From assembly GCF_013372105.1 (NCBI RefSeq), contig NZ_CP053825.1, positions 1,116,001 to 1,180,000 on the forward strand: a stretch of 64,000 nucleotides of DNA, in the 5' to 3' direction. This DNA comes from Campylobacter armoricus. GTDB lineage: Bacteria; Campylobacterota; Campylobacteria; Campylobacterales; Campylobacteraceae. Position 1 is the first letter of the stretch, and every line of letters starts with the position of its first letter. This document shows positions 1 to 7,049 of this stretch, piece by piece. Both the position numbers and the translations under genes were made by a program. The notes under the pieces are model-generated. The model did no database searches. It was not told the origin of the DNA and saw only the letters and a program-made list of their open reading frames with translations.

Positions 1-941
1 CCATTGGTGGATTTGAAAAAGCCAAAGCTTTTGTCTTTGCAGGATTATATCCTATAGAAACAGATAAATTTGAAGATTTAAGAGATGCTTTAGATAAATT
101 AAAACTTAATGATAGTTCTATAACCTATGAACCTGAAACCTCGCTAGCTTTAGGATTTGGTTTTAGGGTTGGATTTTTAGGACTTTTACATATGGAAGTT
201 ATCAAGGAAAGATTAGAACGCGAATTTAATCTTGATCTGATTGCAACAGCTCCAACCGTTACTTATGAGATTTATCAAACAGATGGTGAAATTTTAAAAA
301 TTCAAAATCCAAGCGAATTACCACCAATTAATAAAATTGACCATATTAAAGAACCTTATGTAAAAGCTACCATCATAACACCTAGTGAGTACTTAGGAAA
401 TTTAATCACTCTTTTAAATCGCAAACGCGGCATACAGGTAAAAATGGATTATATTACCCCTGAACGCGTTTTACTTGAATATGATATACCTTTAAATGAA
501 ATAGTAATGGATTTTTATGATAAATTAAAATCACTTACCAAAGGTTATGCTAGTTTTGATTATGAGCCTATTGAATTTAGAATTGGAGATCTTGTAAAAC
601 TTGATATAAAAGTAGCTGGAGAAAATGTTGATGCACTAAGCATTATAGTTCCAAATGAAAAAGCTTTAAGTAAAGGTAGGGAACTTGTCAAAGCTATGAA
701 AGAAATTGTTCCAAGACAACTTTTTGAAGTAGCAATTCAAGCAAGTATCGGTAATAAAATTATAGCAAGAGAGAATGTAAAATCTATGGGTAAAAATGTT
801 ACTGCAAAATGCTATGGTGGAGATATTACTAGAAAAAGAAAACTTTTAGAGAAACAAAAAGAAGGTAAAAAAAGAATGAAAGCTATCGGAAAAGTGCATT
901 TGCCTCAAGAAGCTTTTTTAAGTGTTTTAAAAATAGACTAA
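1..941 (+). CDS. lepA: Elongation factor 4 (LepA), 3' part only
   Basis: This is the C-terminal half of the ribosome back-translocase LepA/EF4, a GTPase related to EF-G. The frame is open from base 3 at the window edge. It does not start at the ATG at 192, because upstream codons already read LepA sequence ending in [20 protein letters not shown]. About 312 codons are present of a usual length near 600, covering the EF-G-like domain V and the LepA-specific C-terminal domain; the GTPase domain lies outside the window. The [20 protein letters not shown] segment is a LepA hallmark that contacts the tRNA region of the ribosome. The gene ends in a hairpin shared with the convergent gene that follows. 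Confidence 0.97.
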   Translation, partial: IGGFEKAKAFVFAGLYPIETDKFEDLRDALDKLKLNDSSITYEPETSLALGFGFRVGFLGLLHMEVIKERLEREFNLDLIATAPTVTYEIYQTDGEILKIQNPSELPPINKIDHIKEPYVKATIITPSEYLGNLITLLNRKRGIQVKMDYITPERVLLEYDIPLNEIVMDFYDKLKSLTKGYASFDYEPIEFRIGDLVKLDIKVAGENVDALSIIVPNEKALSKGRELVKAMKEIVPRQLFEVAIQASIGNKIIARENVKSMGKNVTAKCYGGDITRKRKLLEKQKEGKKRMKAIGKVHLPQEAFLSVLKID

Positions 942-968
942 ATCCCTAGTTTATACACTAGGGATTTT
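940..968. terminator. Bidirectional terminator between lepA and the convergent gene
   Basis: A perfect 10-bp inverted repeat (AAATCCCTAG, 8-nt loop, CTAGGGATTT) follows the lepA stop and lies just beyond the 3' end of the minus-strand gene. It has T-rich tails on both strands, so it could end transcription from both sides. Confidence 0.8.
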
Positions 969-971
969 AAA

Positions 972-1592
972 TTATGCATTGATATCTAAAGAATTTCCAC
1001 CCATTTCATTTATTTTTTGAGTTACCTTTTCAATAGCTTTATCAATGGTCTCATAGCTAATATCAGGAAGTTTGCCACCCCACATTTTTTCTGCTTGCGC
1101 AAATCCTGCTTTTAGTCCCTCTAAGCCTTTTTGAAGTTTTTCTATATCTTCTCCAGCACCATTAATAACAAAATCAGCCAATCTCTCAGAAGTTTTTGCT
1201 ATACCAAAATACCCATCTTCACTAATAAGCTCTTTTGCCTCATCAACATTTAAACTAAGTATATCCTTACCTTCATAGCCTATAGCTTGAAAATCTACAT
1301 TGGATAAAATAGCTGTTAGAGAATCTCTAGATTGAGTCCCTTGAAAAACTCCAGCTTGTGATAAGCTATTAGATGAACTCATACTAAATGCTTGTTGCAT
1401 AAAACTTATTGTGTAAAGCTCGGTTATTCCCTTACCACCTATACTTGCAAGCTTACCAAATTTATCTTCATTAACATTTTTAGCACTATTAGCACTTTTA
1501 GTATTGGTATCTTCAAGTTTTGTATTCAAATCAGCCTTCCTATTGCTAACTTGCGATTCCATAGCCACGCGTGAATACGAATTTATTTGCAT
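972..1592 (-). CDS. Uncharacterised protein, likely in the flagellar (sigma-28) regulon
   Basis: This 206-aa protein is mostly helical and has no signal peptide or transmembrane segment. I do not recognise a characterised family. Similar campylobacterial proteins begin MQINSYS and carry a C-terminal helical part with an AEKMWGGKLPDIS-like stretch. The N-terminal 60 residues are rich in Ser, Asn and Lys and look disordered. The start is supported by a strong AAAAAAGGAG ribosome site 5 nt upstream. A textbook sigma-28 promoter lies just upstream, so co-expression with late flagellar genes is likely. Such genes in C. jejuni include motility and colonisation determinants exported through or associated with the flagellum. 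The function itself is unknown. Confidence 0.85.
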   Translation of the reverse strand: MQINSYSRVAMESQVSNRKADLNTKLEDTNTKSANSAKNVNEDKFGKLASIGGKGITELYTISFMQQAFSMSSSNSLSQAGVFQGTQSRDSLTAILSNVDFQAIGYEGKDILSLNVDEAKELISEDGYFGIAKTSERLADFVINGAGEDIEKLQKGLEGLKAGFAQAEKMWGGKLPDISYETIDKAIEKVTQKINEMGGNSLDINA

Positions 1593-1619
1593 CCTTGCTC
1601 CTTTTTTGTGGGTTTATTA

Positions 1620-1646
1620 AAATCGGCTAAAATATATTAAATTTTA
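1620..1646 (-). promoter_or_regulatory. Sigma-28 (FliA) promoter
   Basis: On the minus strand the sequence reads TAAA, 15 nt, GCCGATTT, which matches the flagellar sigma-28 consensus (TAAA-N15-GCCGATAA). The -35 lies at 1643-1646 and the -10 at 1620-1627. Transcription would start about 20 nt before the 206-aa gene's ATG at 1592, directly upstream of its ribosome site. Confidence 0.85.
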
Positions 1647-1723
1647 TATTAAGCCAAAAACAAAGATTTTTATAATATAATATTAAAATTACATTTATAG
1701 GATTTTTAAAATTTAGGTGATTT

Positions 1724-1804
1724 ATGTTTTTCAAAGATTTTTTTATTGAAATTTCAGATCCGTATTTTAAAGATACTATAGAAGGTATCGAATCTCTTTA
1801 TTAG
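1724..1804 (+). CDS. Possible 26-aa small protein
   Basis: An ATG preceded 3 nt upstream by AGGTGA opens a 26-codon frame (MFFKDFFIEISDPYFKDTIE and six more residues) ending in TAG. It lies in the 264-nt gap between the sigma-28 gene and the MATE gene. It has no recognisable family. Support is limited to the ribosome site and isolation in the gap, so it may be a leader peptide, a remnant or chance. Confidence 0.3.
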   Translation: MFFKDFFIEISDPYFKDTIEGIESLY

Positions 1805-1856
1805 CTTTATTTTATTTAATTTACAAACAATAAAATAAATATTAATAAGGAAATTT

Positions 1857-3191
1857 ATGTCTTTACACAATTTTTATACCAATACAAATCCTAGTGTATT
1901 ATTTTACAAGTGTGCCATACCAAATATAGCAAGCGCAGCTTTTATATATCTTTATGTTATTATAGATGGAATTTTTGTTGGAAGATATTTAGGTACAGAT
2001 GCACTAGCTGCTATGAATTTAGTTATGCCTTTTATTATGATAAGTTTTGCATTAGCTGATATGATAGCTATAGGTTCTTCGGTGCAAATAGCTATCAATC
2101 TAGGCAAAGGAAAAATAGAAAAAGCTAGACGCATTTTTTCTTTTTGCATAATTCTTATTTTTGCAATTTCTTGTTTAATGGGAATTTTAGGTTTTTTTCT
2201 TGCAAAACCTTTAAGTGTTTTTATAGGTGCTGATGAAACCATACAAAAGCTATCAACTGAATATATGCAAATATTTGCTATTTTTGCACCTTTTACTATG
2301 CTAGCCTTTGCAATGGATAATTATTTAAGAATTTGTGGGAAAACATTCTATAGTATGCTAGTTAATATCATAACAGCTTTAAGTAATATAGTTTTAGATT
2401 GGCTTTTTATAGTAGTTTTTGAATGGGGTCTTTTTTCGGCTGCTTTAGCAACTTGTATAGGTATGTTTTTAGGAACTATTTTAGGCTTTTTACCTTTTAT
2501 TTTCAAAGATTTAATCTTAAAATTTAAAAAACCTATAATTAATTTTAAAATATTAAAAAATATTATCTATAATGGTTCTTCTGAATTTTTTTCCAATATA
2601 TCAAGTTCAATTTATACAATACTTGCTAATACAATATTGCTAAAAATAGCTGGCAATCAAGCATTAGCGGCATTTTCTATTATACTCTATATAAGCACTT
2701 TTACTTTTGCTTTAATTTTATCAATGTGTGAGGCTATGCAACCTGCAATAAGTTATAATTATGGATACAAAAACACCCCAAGAATCAAAGCTATATTTAA
2801 AAGAATGTTACTTGCTTCTTGCATGTTTAGCGTGTTTGTATTTCTTATAGTGTATTTTTACAATGGTTTTATAGTTTCATTTTTTAATAAAAATAATGAG
2901 ATAGATTTTGCAAATTTAGCTCAAAATGCACTTATGTTGTTTTCTTTTTCATTTTTACTAAGCTGGCTTAGCAAACTTTGTGCTTCATTTTTTACATCAT
3001 TAGATAAACCTATGATTTCTTTAACTATATCTATAATGCAAAGCTTAATCTTGCCTTTTATTTTTATACAAATTTTATCCAAAATTTTTGGATTAAATGG
3101 AGTTTGGCTTGCTTCTTTTGTAAGTGAAATTTGTATGAGTTTCATAGTTTTACTTTTGCTTTATAAAACTTTTAAAAATCTAAACTCTTAG
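1857..3191 (+). CDS. MATE family efflux transporter
   Basis: This 444-aa inner-membrane protein has about 12 hydrophobic segments and two MatE repeats, and so belongs to the multidrug and toxin extrusion family. Members use Na+ or H+ gradients to export cationic drugs or metabolites. The first repeat begins around residue 17 with IPNIASAAFIYLYVIIDGIF, the usual MATE entry motif. The second begins near residue 235. Length is normal for the family. A TAAGGAAA ribosome site precedes the ATG. The last 20 bases overlap the 3' end of the convergent hemD gene. The substrate cannot be predicted from sequence. Confidence 0.9.
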   Translation: MSLHNFYTNTNPSVLFYKCAIPNIASAAFIYLYVIIDGIFVGRYLGTDALAAMNLVMPFIMISFALADMIAIGSSVQIAINLGKGKIEKARRIFSFCIILIFAISCLMGILGFFLAKPLSVFIGADETIQKLSTEYMQIFAIFAPFTMLAFAMDNYLRICGKTFYSMLVNIITALSNIVLDWLFIVVFEWGLFSAALATCIGMFLGTILGFLPFIFKDLILKFKKPIINFKILKNIIYNGSSEFFSNISSSIYTILANTILLKIAGNQALAAFSIILYISTFTFALILSMCEAMQPAISYNYGYKNTPRIKAIFKRMLLASCMFSVFVFLIVYFYNGFIVSFFNKNNEIDFANLAQNALMLFSFSFLLSWLSKLCASFFTSLDKPMISLTISIMQSLILPFIFIQILSKIFGLNGVWLASFVSEICMSFIVLLLLYKTFKNLNS

Positions 3192-3810
3192 CCAATTTTA
3201 TGCACGAATTTAAATCTTGTTCTTTGCAAATATATAAATTTGCAAAGTCTTTCAATTTTGAAGCTGTGCTTTCACCTATGACAACTACTTTATCTTCTTT
3301 TTTTAAAGAATAAAATTTTAAAAATTGCTCAACACTAGAAGGTGCACTAAAGACAAAAACACTTGGATGGTGAATTTTTATCTCATCTTTTTTTGGTGAT
3401 AAAATAATATTTTCATAAGCAATAATTTGCTTTAAATCAATCCCCTCTTCTAACAAATACTCATTAAGCCCTGAATTAATCTTCTTTGCTCTTAGGTAAA
3501 TGCATTTTTGACTTTCAAATTCTGCTAGAAATTCATATGCTAAATTTTTGCCATAAGCCTTGCTAGGATATTTGACATTTTTAAATCCACATTCTTTCGC
3601 AAAATTAGCACTTTTAGCACCCACAGCATAGACTTTTATATTAAAATCAATTTTGCTTTTACTTTTCATTAGTGATTTTAAAGCATTTTTAGAACTAATT
3701 ATCAAACAATCAAATCTCTCTAAATCTACACTAAAATCACAAAAATAAATTTCATTTAATTTTATAGTTTTAACTCCATCAAATTGCTCATTACCTATAA
3801 AATATATCAC
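3172..3810 (-). CDS. hemD: Uroporphyrinogen-III synthase
   Basis: HemD closes and inverts ring D of hydroxymethylbilane to form uroporphyrinogen III in haem synthesis. The protein has 212 aa and the weakly conserved two-lobe HemD pattern (IISSKNALKSL in lobe 1, VFVFSAPSSVEQFL in lobe 2). Assignment rests on these motifs and on the conserved campylobacterial position after thi genes. It begins with GTG, overlapping the TAG of the preceding gene (TAGTG), so it is translationally coupled to the thiamine operon and probably shares its riboswitch. Its 3' end overlaps the convergent MATE gene. Confidence 0.88.
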   Translation of the reverse strand: MIYFIGNEQFDGVKTIKLNEIYFCDFSVDLERFDCLIISSKNALKSLMKSKSKIDFNIKVYAVGAKSANFAKECGFKNVKYPSKAYGKNLAYEFLAEFESQKCIYLRAKKINSGLNEYLLEEGIDLKQIIAYENIILSPKKDEIKIHHPSVFVFSAPSSVEQFLKFYSLKKEDKVVVIGESTASKLKDFANLYICKEQDLNSCIKLAKSLDF

Positions 3811-4100
3811 TACAAATTCTCTTTAACCGTTTTTATTTTATTTTTTATAGCGTTTTTTCTATTTTTATAACAATCAAATTTAGCATTTATATAATACCTT
3901 TTTGCATCCATGCACTTTGAAGCTATATGTAAAATTTTTAAAGCTTGTTTTATATTTTTACATTCTATACAAGTTCCCATACTATGGAGCTTAAAATCTA
4001 TATTTTTCTCCTGTAGTTTTTTTAAAATTTTAATAACCTCTTCTTTTTTGGAAATTTCCCCACTTATACTAAATATACTAAATTCCATCAAAACACTCAT
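3810..4100 (-). CDS. Thiamine-binding protein, MTH1187/YqgV family
   Basis: This 96-aa single-domain protein has the pattern of the MTH1187/YqgV (Thiamine_BP, PF01910) fold. It starts with a short strand (EFSIFSISGEIS), then a helix with KKLQEKNIDFKLHSMGTCIE, in which the MGT-x-IE signature is diagnostic. A second helix and a final strand, RYYINAKFDCYKNRKN, match the RVxTTIKIDxRxDK end of the family. Family members bind thiamine or related pyrimidines. Sitting between thiE and hemD, and overlapping thiE by 4 nt, it fits a thiamine-binding role in salvage. The start could be the first or the fifth codon. The family call is from motif recognition. Confidence 0.75.
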   Translation of the reverse strand: MSVLMEFSIFSISGEISKKEEVIKILKKLQEKNIDFKLHSMGTCIECKNIKQALKILHIASKCMDAKRYYINAKFDCYKNRKNAIKNKIKTVKENL

Positions 4101-4717
4101 TTACTAAACTCCGAAAATATTTTTTTTAAATTTAGAGTTGATAAAAAAGGATTTTTTGAATCCATTATAGCTCTAATAACCGCTACACCTTTAATCTTGC
4201 AATTTCTTAGTAAAATGACATTATTTTCATCTATACCGCCAATAGCCACTACAGGCAAAGGACTTAAATTAGCAATTTCTTTTAAACCATCTACACCCAA
4301 TACCACACAATCTTTTTTACTAGGAGTAGCAAAAACAGCCCCTACTCCTATATAATCAGCTTCTTTTATGTTTTTAAGTTCATTTTTATGATTGATACTA
4401 ATTCCTATAATCTTATCATTTCCCAAAAGTTCTCTAGCTTTTTTTAATGGTATATCCTCTTGCCCTATATGTACTCCACTGGCATTTACACTCATAGCTA
4501 TATCTATTCTATCATTTACCACAAAAGGTGTATTATATACATCACATAGTCTTTTTACTTTTAAAGCAAGATTATAAAATTCTAATGAACTTAATTTTTT
4601 TTCCCTAAGTTGTAAAATACCTAAACCAGCTTTTAAAGAAGCTTCTATAATATTTAAAAATTCAACCTCACTTCTTAAACCCTTACTAGCAACAAGATAA
4701 ATATCAAATGATTTCAT
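4097..4717 (-). CDS. thiE: Thiamine-phosphate synthase
   Basis: ThiE joins HMP-pyrophosphate and thiazole phosphate to make thiamine phosphate. The 206-aa TIM barrel shows the family motifs in order: LQLREK (residues about 36-41), VNDRIDIA with a pyrophosphate-binding region (about 63-70), GVHIGQED (about 78-85), GVGAVFATPSKK and VAIGGI near the C-terminus. Length is standard. Its start overlaps the end of thiM by 14 nt, and the operon order thiD-thiM-thiE places all salvage steps together. Confidence 0.96.
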   Translation of the reverse strand: MKSFDIYLVASKGLRSEVEFLNIIEASLKAGLGILQLREKKLSSLEFYNLALKVKRLCDVYNTPFVVNDRIDIAMSVNASGVHIGQEDIPLKKARELLGNDKIIGISINHKNELKNIKEADYIGVGAVFATPSKKDCVVLGVDGLKEIANLSPLPVVAIGGIDENNVILLRNCKIKGVAVIRAIMDSKNPFLSTLNLKKIFSEFSK

Positions 4718-5486
4718 ATTTTGCTCTTTTTTCTATATCCGTATCACTTAAATTGCTTAAAGCATCTAATAAATTTACTCTAAAACTGCCACTTCCACTA
4801 GAGCTTTCTTGGGCAATTTCGCTTGCTATATCAAAACTAAGCAAAGCATATAAACTAGCTTGAAATTTATCTTCCAAAACACCGGAAAATACTCCACACA
4901 TAGATGCACACATACATCCAGCACCAGTAATTTTAGCTGCCATAGCAGAGCCATTGTATATTTTTGCAATTTTTTCCGCACTTATAATATAATCAATTTT
5001 ACCTGTTATAGCTAATATGCGTTTAGTTTTTGTAGCATATTTTTGAGCTTGTATTAAAAAATCATCATTAATCACAAAAGTACTATCAACCCCTCTTGCT
5101 TTACCATCTAAACCTATCACACTAGCCATTTCTGAGGCATTAGCTTTTATAATCTTTATACCTTGCAAATCAAGCAAATTAAAGTTAATTTCATCTCTTG
5201 CACGACTTACCCCTAAAGCAACTGGATCAAGAATTATAGGTTTATTTATTAAAGCATATTCTCTAATAGCTTTTAACATAGAATTAGCAATACTTTGATT
5301 GATAGTTCCTGTATTCAACACCAAAGCAGAACTTATTTTAGCAAAATCAGCTTGCTCTTCGTAAAAATCAGCCATAGCAGCACTTGCTCCCATAGCTATA
5401 GTAACATTTGCACAATCATTAACCGTAACATAATTAGTAATATGGTGAATTAAAGGATTTTTTTCTCTTATTGTTTTTATAATCAT
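4704..5486 (-). CDS. thiM: Hydroxyethylthiazole kinase
   Basis: ThiM phosphorylates hydroxyethylthiazole, allowing thiazole to be recycled instead of made de novo. The 260-aa ribokinase-like protein opens with LIHHITNYVTVNDCAN, the ThiM signature. It has PIILDPVALGVS (about residues 84-95) and the catalytic NGSAMAAKITGAGCMCASM segment, where the GAGC cysteine region acts in catalysis. The start codon overlaps the thiD stop (TAATG), so coupling to thiD is tight. I do not recall thiM in the equivalent C. jejuni operon, which carries thiD and thiE. Confidence 0.96.
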   Translation of the reverse strand: MIIKTIREKNPLIHHITNYVTVNDCANVTIAMGASAAMADFYEEQADFAKISSALVLNTGTINQSIANSMLKAIREYALINKPIILDPVALGVSRARDEINFNLLDLQGIKIIKANASEMASVIGLDGKARGVDSTFVINDDFLIQAQKYATKTKRILAITGKIDYIISAEKIAKIYNGSAMAAKITGAGCMCASMCGVFSGVLEDKFQASLYALLSFDIASEIAQESSSGSGSFRVNLLDALSNLSDTDIEKRAKYEII

Positions 5487-6301
5487 TACTCTTCCTTATC
5501 AAATTTGTAAAAATGATTTGTTGGACCACAACCTTTTCCAAGTGCTAAAGAATTTAAAATAGCTCCATATACATAATCCTTAGCAAGCTTTATAGCTTTA
5601 TGCTTTTCCTTACCTAAAGCAAGATTACTAGCTATAGCCGAACTTAGCGTACAACCCGTTCCATGAGTATTCTTTGTGTCAATTTTTTCTGCTTTAAAAA
5701 TACTAAATTCTTTTCCATCATAAAATATATCATTAGTATTATCTTTACTATGCCCACCTTTAATCAAAACACTTTTTGCACCTTCTTCATAAAGTTTTAT
5801 AGCTGCTTTTTTCATATCATCTTCATTAAGTATTTTAAAGCCACATAAAAATTCAGCTTCAGGTATATTTGGAGTAAGCACATCAGCTAAAGATAAAATT
5901 TCATCTTTAAAAAACTGACAATTTTCTAAAGGCATTAAAGCATAGCCATTTTTTGCAAACATCACAGGATCTATCACTACATTTTTAGCATTAAATTTCA
6001 ATAAATTTTCTTTTACGCAAGCTATAATTTCTTTTGAGCCTAACATTCCAATTTTCACAGCAGCTGGTTCAATATCTTCATAAACAGCTAACATTTGTTC
6101 ATCTATTATCTTAGTTGGCACATCAAAACAAGAAATCACCCTTGCAGTATTTTCAGCCACAACACTTAAAACCACACTCATACCAAATAAATTATGCGCA
6201 CTAAAGGTTTTTAAATCAGCTTGTATGCCAGCTCCACCACTACAATCACTTCCAGCTATAGTTAAGATAGGAATTTTGATTTTTGTTTTTGCTTGTATCA
6301 T
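5486..6301 (-). CDS. thiD: HMP/HMP-phosphate kinase
   Basis: ThiD phosphorylates hydroxymethylpyrimidine twice to HMP-pyrophosphate, the partner of thiazole phosphate in the ThiE reaction. The 271-aa ribokinase-fold protein shows LTIAGSDCSGGAGIQADLKT near the N-terminus, VVIDPVMFAKNG in the middle and KNTHGTGCTLSSAIA at the C-terminal anion hole, including the catalytic Cys. It is the first gene of the operon. A TPP riboswitch and a small hairpin over its ribosome site precede it. Confidence 0.96.
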   Translation of the reverse strand: MIQAKTKIKIPILTIAGSDCSGGAGIQADLKTFSAHNLFGMSVVLSVVAENTARVISCFDVPTKIIDEQMLAVYEDIEPAAVKIGMLGSKEIIACVKENLLKFNAKNVVIDPVMFAKNGYALMPLENCQFFKDEILSLADVLTPNIPEAEFLCGFKILNEDDMKKAAIKLYEEGAKSVLIKGGHSKDNTNDIFYDGKEFSIFKAEKIDTKNTHGTGCTLSSAIASNLALGKEKHKAIKLAKDYVYGAILNSLALGKGCGPTNHFYKFDKEE

Positions 6302-6307
6302 TTTTAT

Positions 6308-6322
6308 CCTTTATAAAAAAGG
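6308..6322 (-). promoter_or_regulatory. Hairpin covering the thiD ribosome-binding site
   Basis: On the minus strand CCTTT, a 5-nt loop and AAAGG form a small stem, and the AAAGG half is the thiD Shine-Dalgarno sequence about 5 nt before the ATG. This is a plausible expression platform for translational control by the adjacent TPP aptamer. The pairing is seen by eye; the switching is inferred. Confidence 0.5.
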
Positions 6323-6327
6323 AAAGT

Positions 6328-6410
6328 TTTTGCAAGAATTCAAAGTTTGCATTACCAAACTTCTCAAGGGTCGAAGTCAAACTTCCTCTCAGCAAAAGCT
6401 CCCCGTTTAA
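6328..6410 (-). ncRNA. TPP riboswitch (THI element)
   Basis: The minus strand holds the THI-box core. CGGGGAGC pairs with ACCCTT, followed by GCTGAGA, a GAAGT/ACTTC extra hairpin (P3a), and then ACCCTTGAGAAGTTTGGTAA, whose GGTAATGC loop is closed by GTTTG/CAAAC as in P5. All invariant stretches of the TPP aptamer (CTGAGA, ACCCTTGA, GGTAATGC) are present. It lies between a -10 box and thiD. When TPP is bound it should repress the thiD-thiM-thiE-thiamine-binding protein-hemD operon. Aptamer ends are approximate. Confidence 0.9.
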
Positions 6411-6412
6411 AA

Positions 6413-6418
6413 ATTATA
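6413..6418 (-). promoter_or_regulatory. -10 box of the thi operon
   Basis: A TATAAT hexamer on the minus strand lies immediately upstream of the TPP aptamer, so the transcript would begin a few bases before the riboswitch. Campylobacter sigma-70 promoters often lack a clear -35, as here. Confidence 0.6.
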
Positions 6419-6460
6419 CCTTAGTTTTAATTAATCCAAAAAGTATTTTTTAAATATTGG

Positions 6461-6466
6461 TATAAT
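6461..6466 (+). promoter_or_regulatory. -10 box of the tyrosine phosphatase gene
   Basis: GGTATAAT lies 30 nt before the ATG at 6496, divergent from the thi promoter. An AAGGA ribosome site follows at a normal distance. Confidence 0.5.
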
Positions 6467-6495
6467 TTTAATTTATAAAAAATCCAAGGAATTTT

Positions 6496-6966
6496 ATGGT
6501 TAAAATTGTCTTTGTTTGTTTGGGTAATATATGTCGATCTCCTATGGCTGAATTTATCATGAAAGATCTTATATCAAAAGCAAATTTAAATGATAAATTC
6601 ATTATTTGTAGTGCTGGAACATCTGGCTATCATGATGGAGAAGATATGCATTATAAAACAAAATCTTTGTTAAAAAATAAAAATATTATTTCAGAACCAT
6701 TTTATAGTAAAAAACTAACTGAAAAAATATGTAAAGAAAATGATTATATCATAGTGATGGATAATACTAATTACAAAGATGTAAATAAAAATTTTCCTAA
6801 TTTTAAACATAAAATTAGGAAAATTACTTCTTATGCTCCAAAATTAGGTTATGACGAAGTTCCTGATCCATGGTATAGTGGCAATTTTGATGAAACATAT
6901 TACATACTCTCAAAAGTATGTATTAATTTATTAAACTCATTTTATAAAAATTTATCATTTAAATAA
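6496..6966 (+). CDS. Low-molecular-weight protein-tyrosine phosphatase
   Basis: This 156-aa cytoplasmic phosphatase carries the P-loop CLGNICRS at residues 8-15, with Cys8 as nucleophile and Arg14 binding phosphate. The PDPWY motif with the general acid Asp is near residue 124. Both match the LMW-PTP family exactly, and the length is standard. Family members dephosphorylate tyrosine on protein kinases or small phospho-substrates. No tyrosine kinase or capsule gene is adjacent, so its partner is unknown. It is a single-gene unit between the divergent thi operon and a chemoreceptor gene. Confidence 0.93.
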   Translation: MVKIVFVCLGNICRSPMAEFIMKDLISKANLNDKFIICSAGTSGYHDGEDMHYKTKSLLKNKNIISEPFYSKKLTEKICKENDYIIVMDNTNYKDVNKNFPNFKHKIRKITSYAPKLGYDEVPDPWYSGNFDETYYILSKVCINLLNSFYKNLSFK

Positions 6967-7049
6967 TATTTAATCAATTTTATATCTTTAATAATATAAT
7001 TAAATTATTCTAAGTATCTCACAAAAAACATAATGAGGAGTCTATATTT

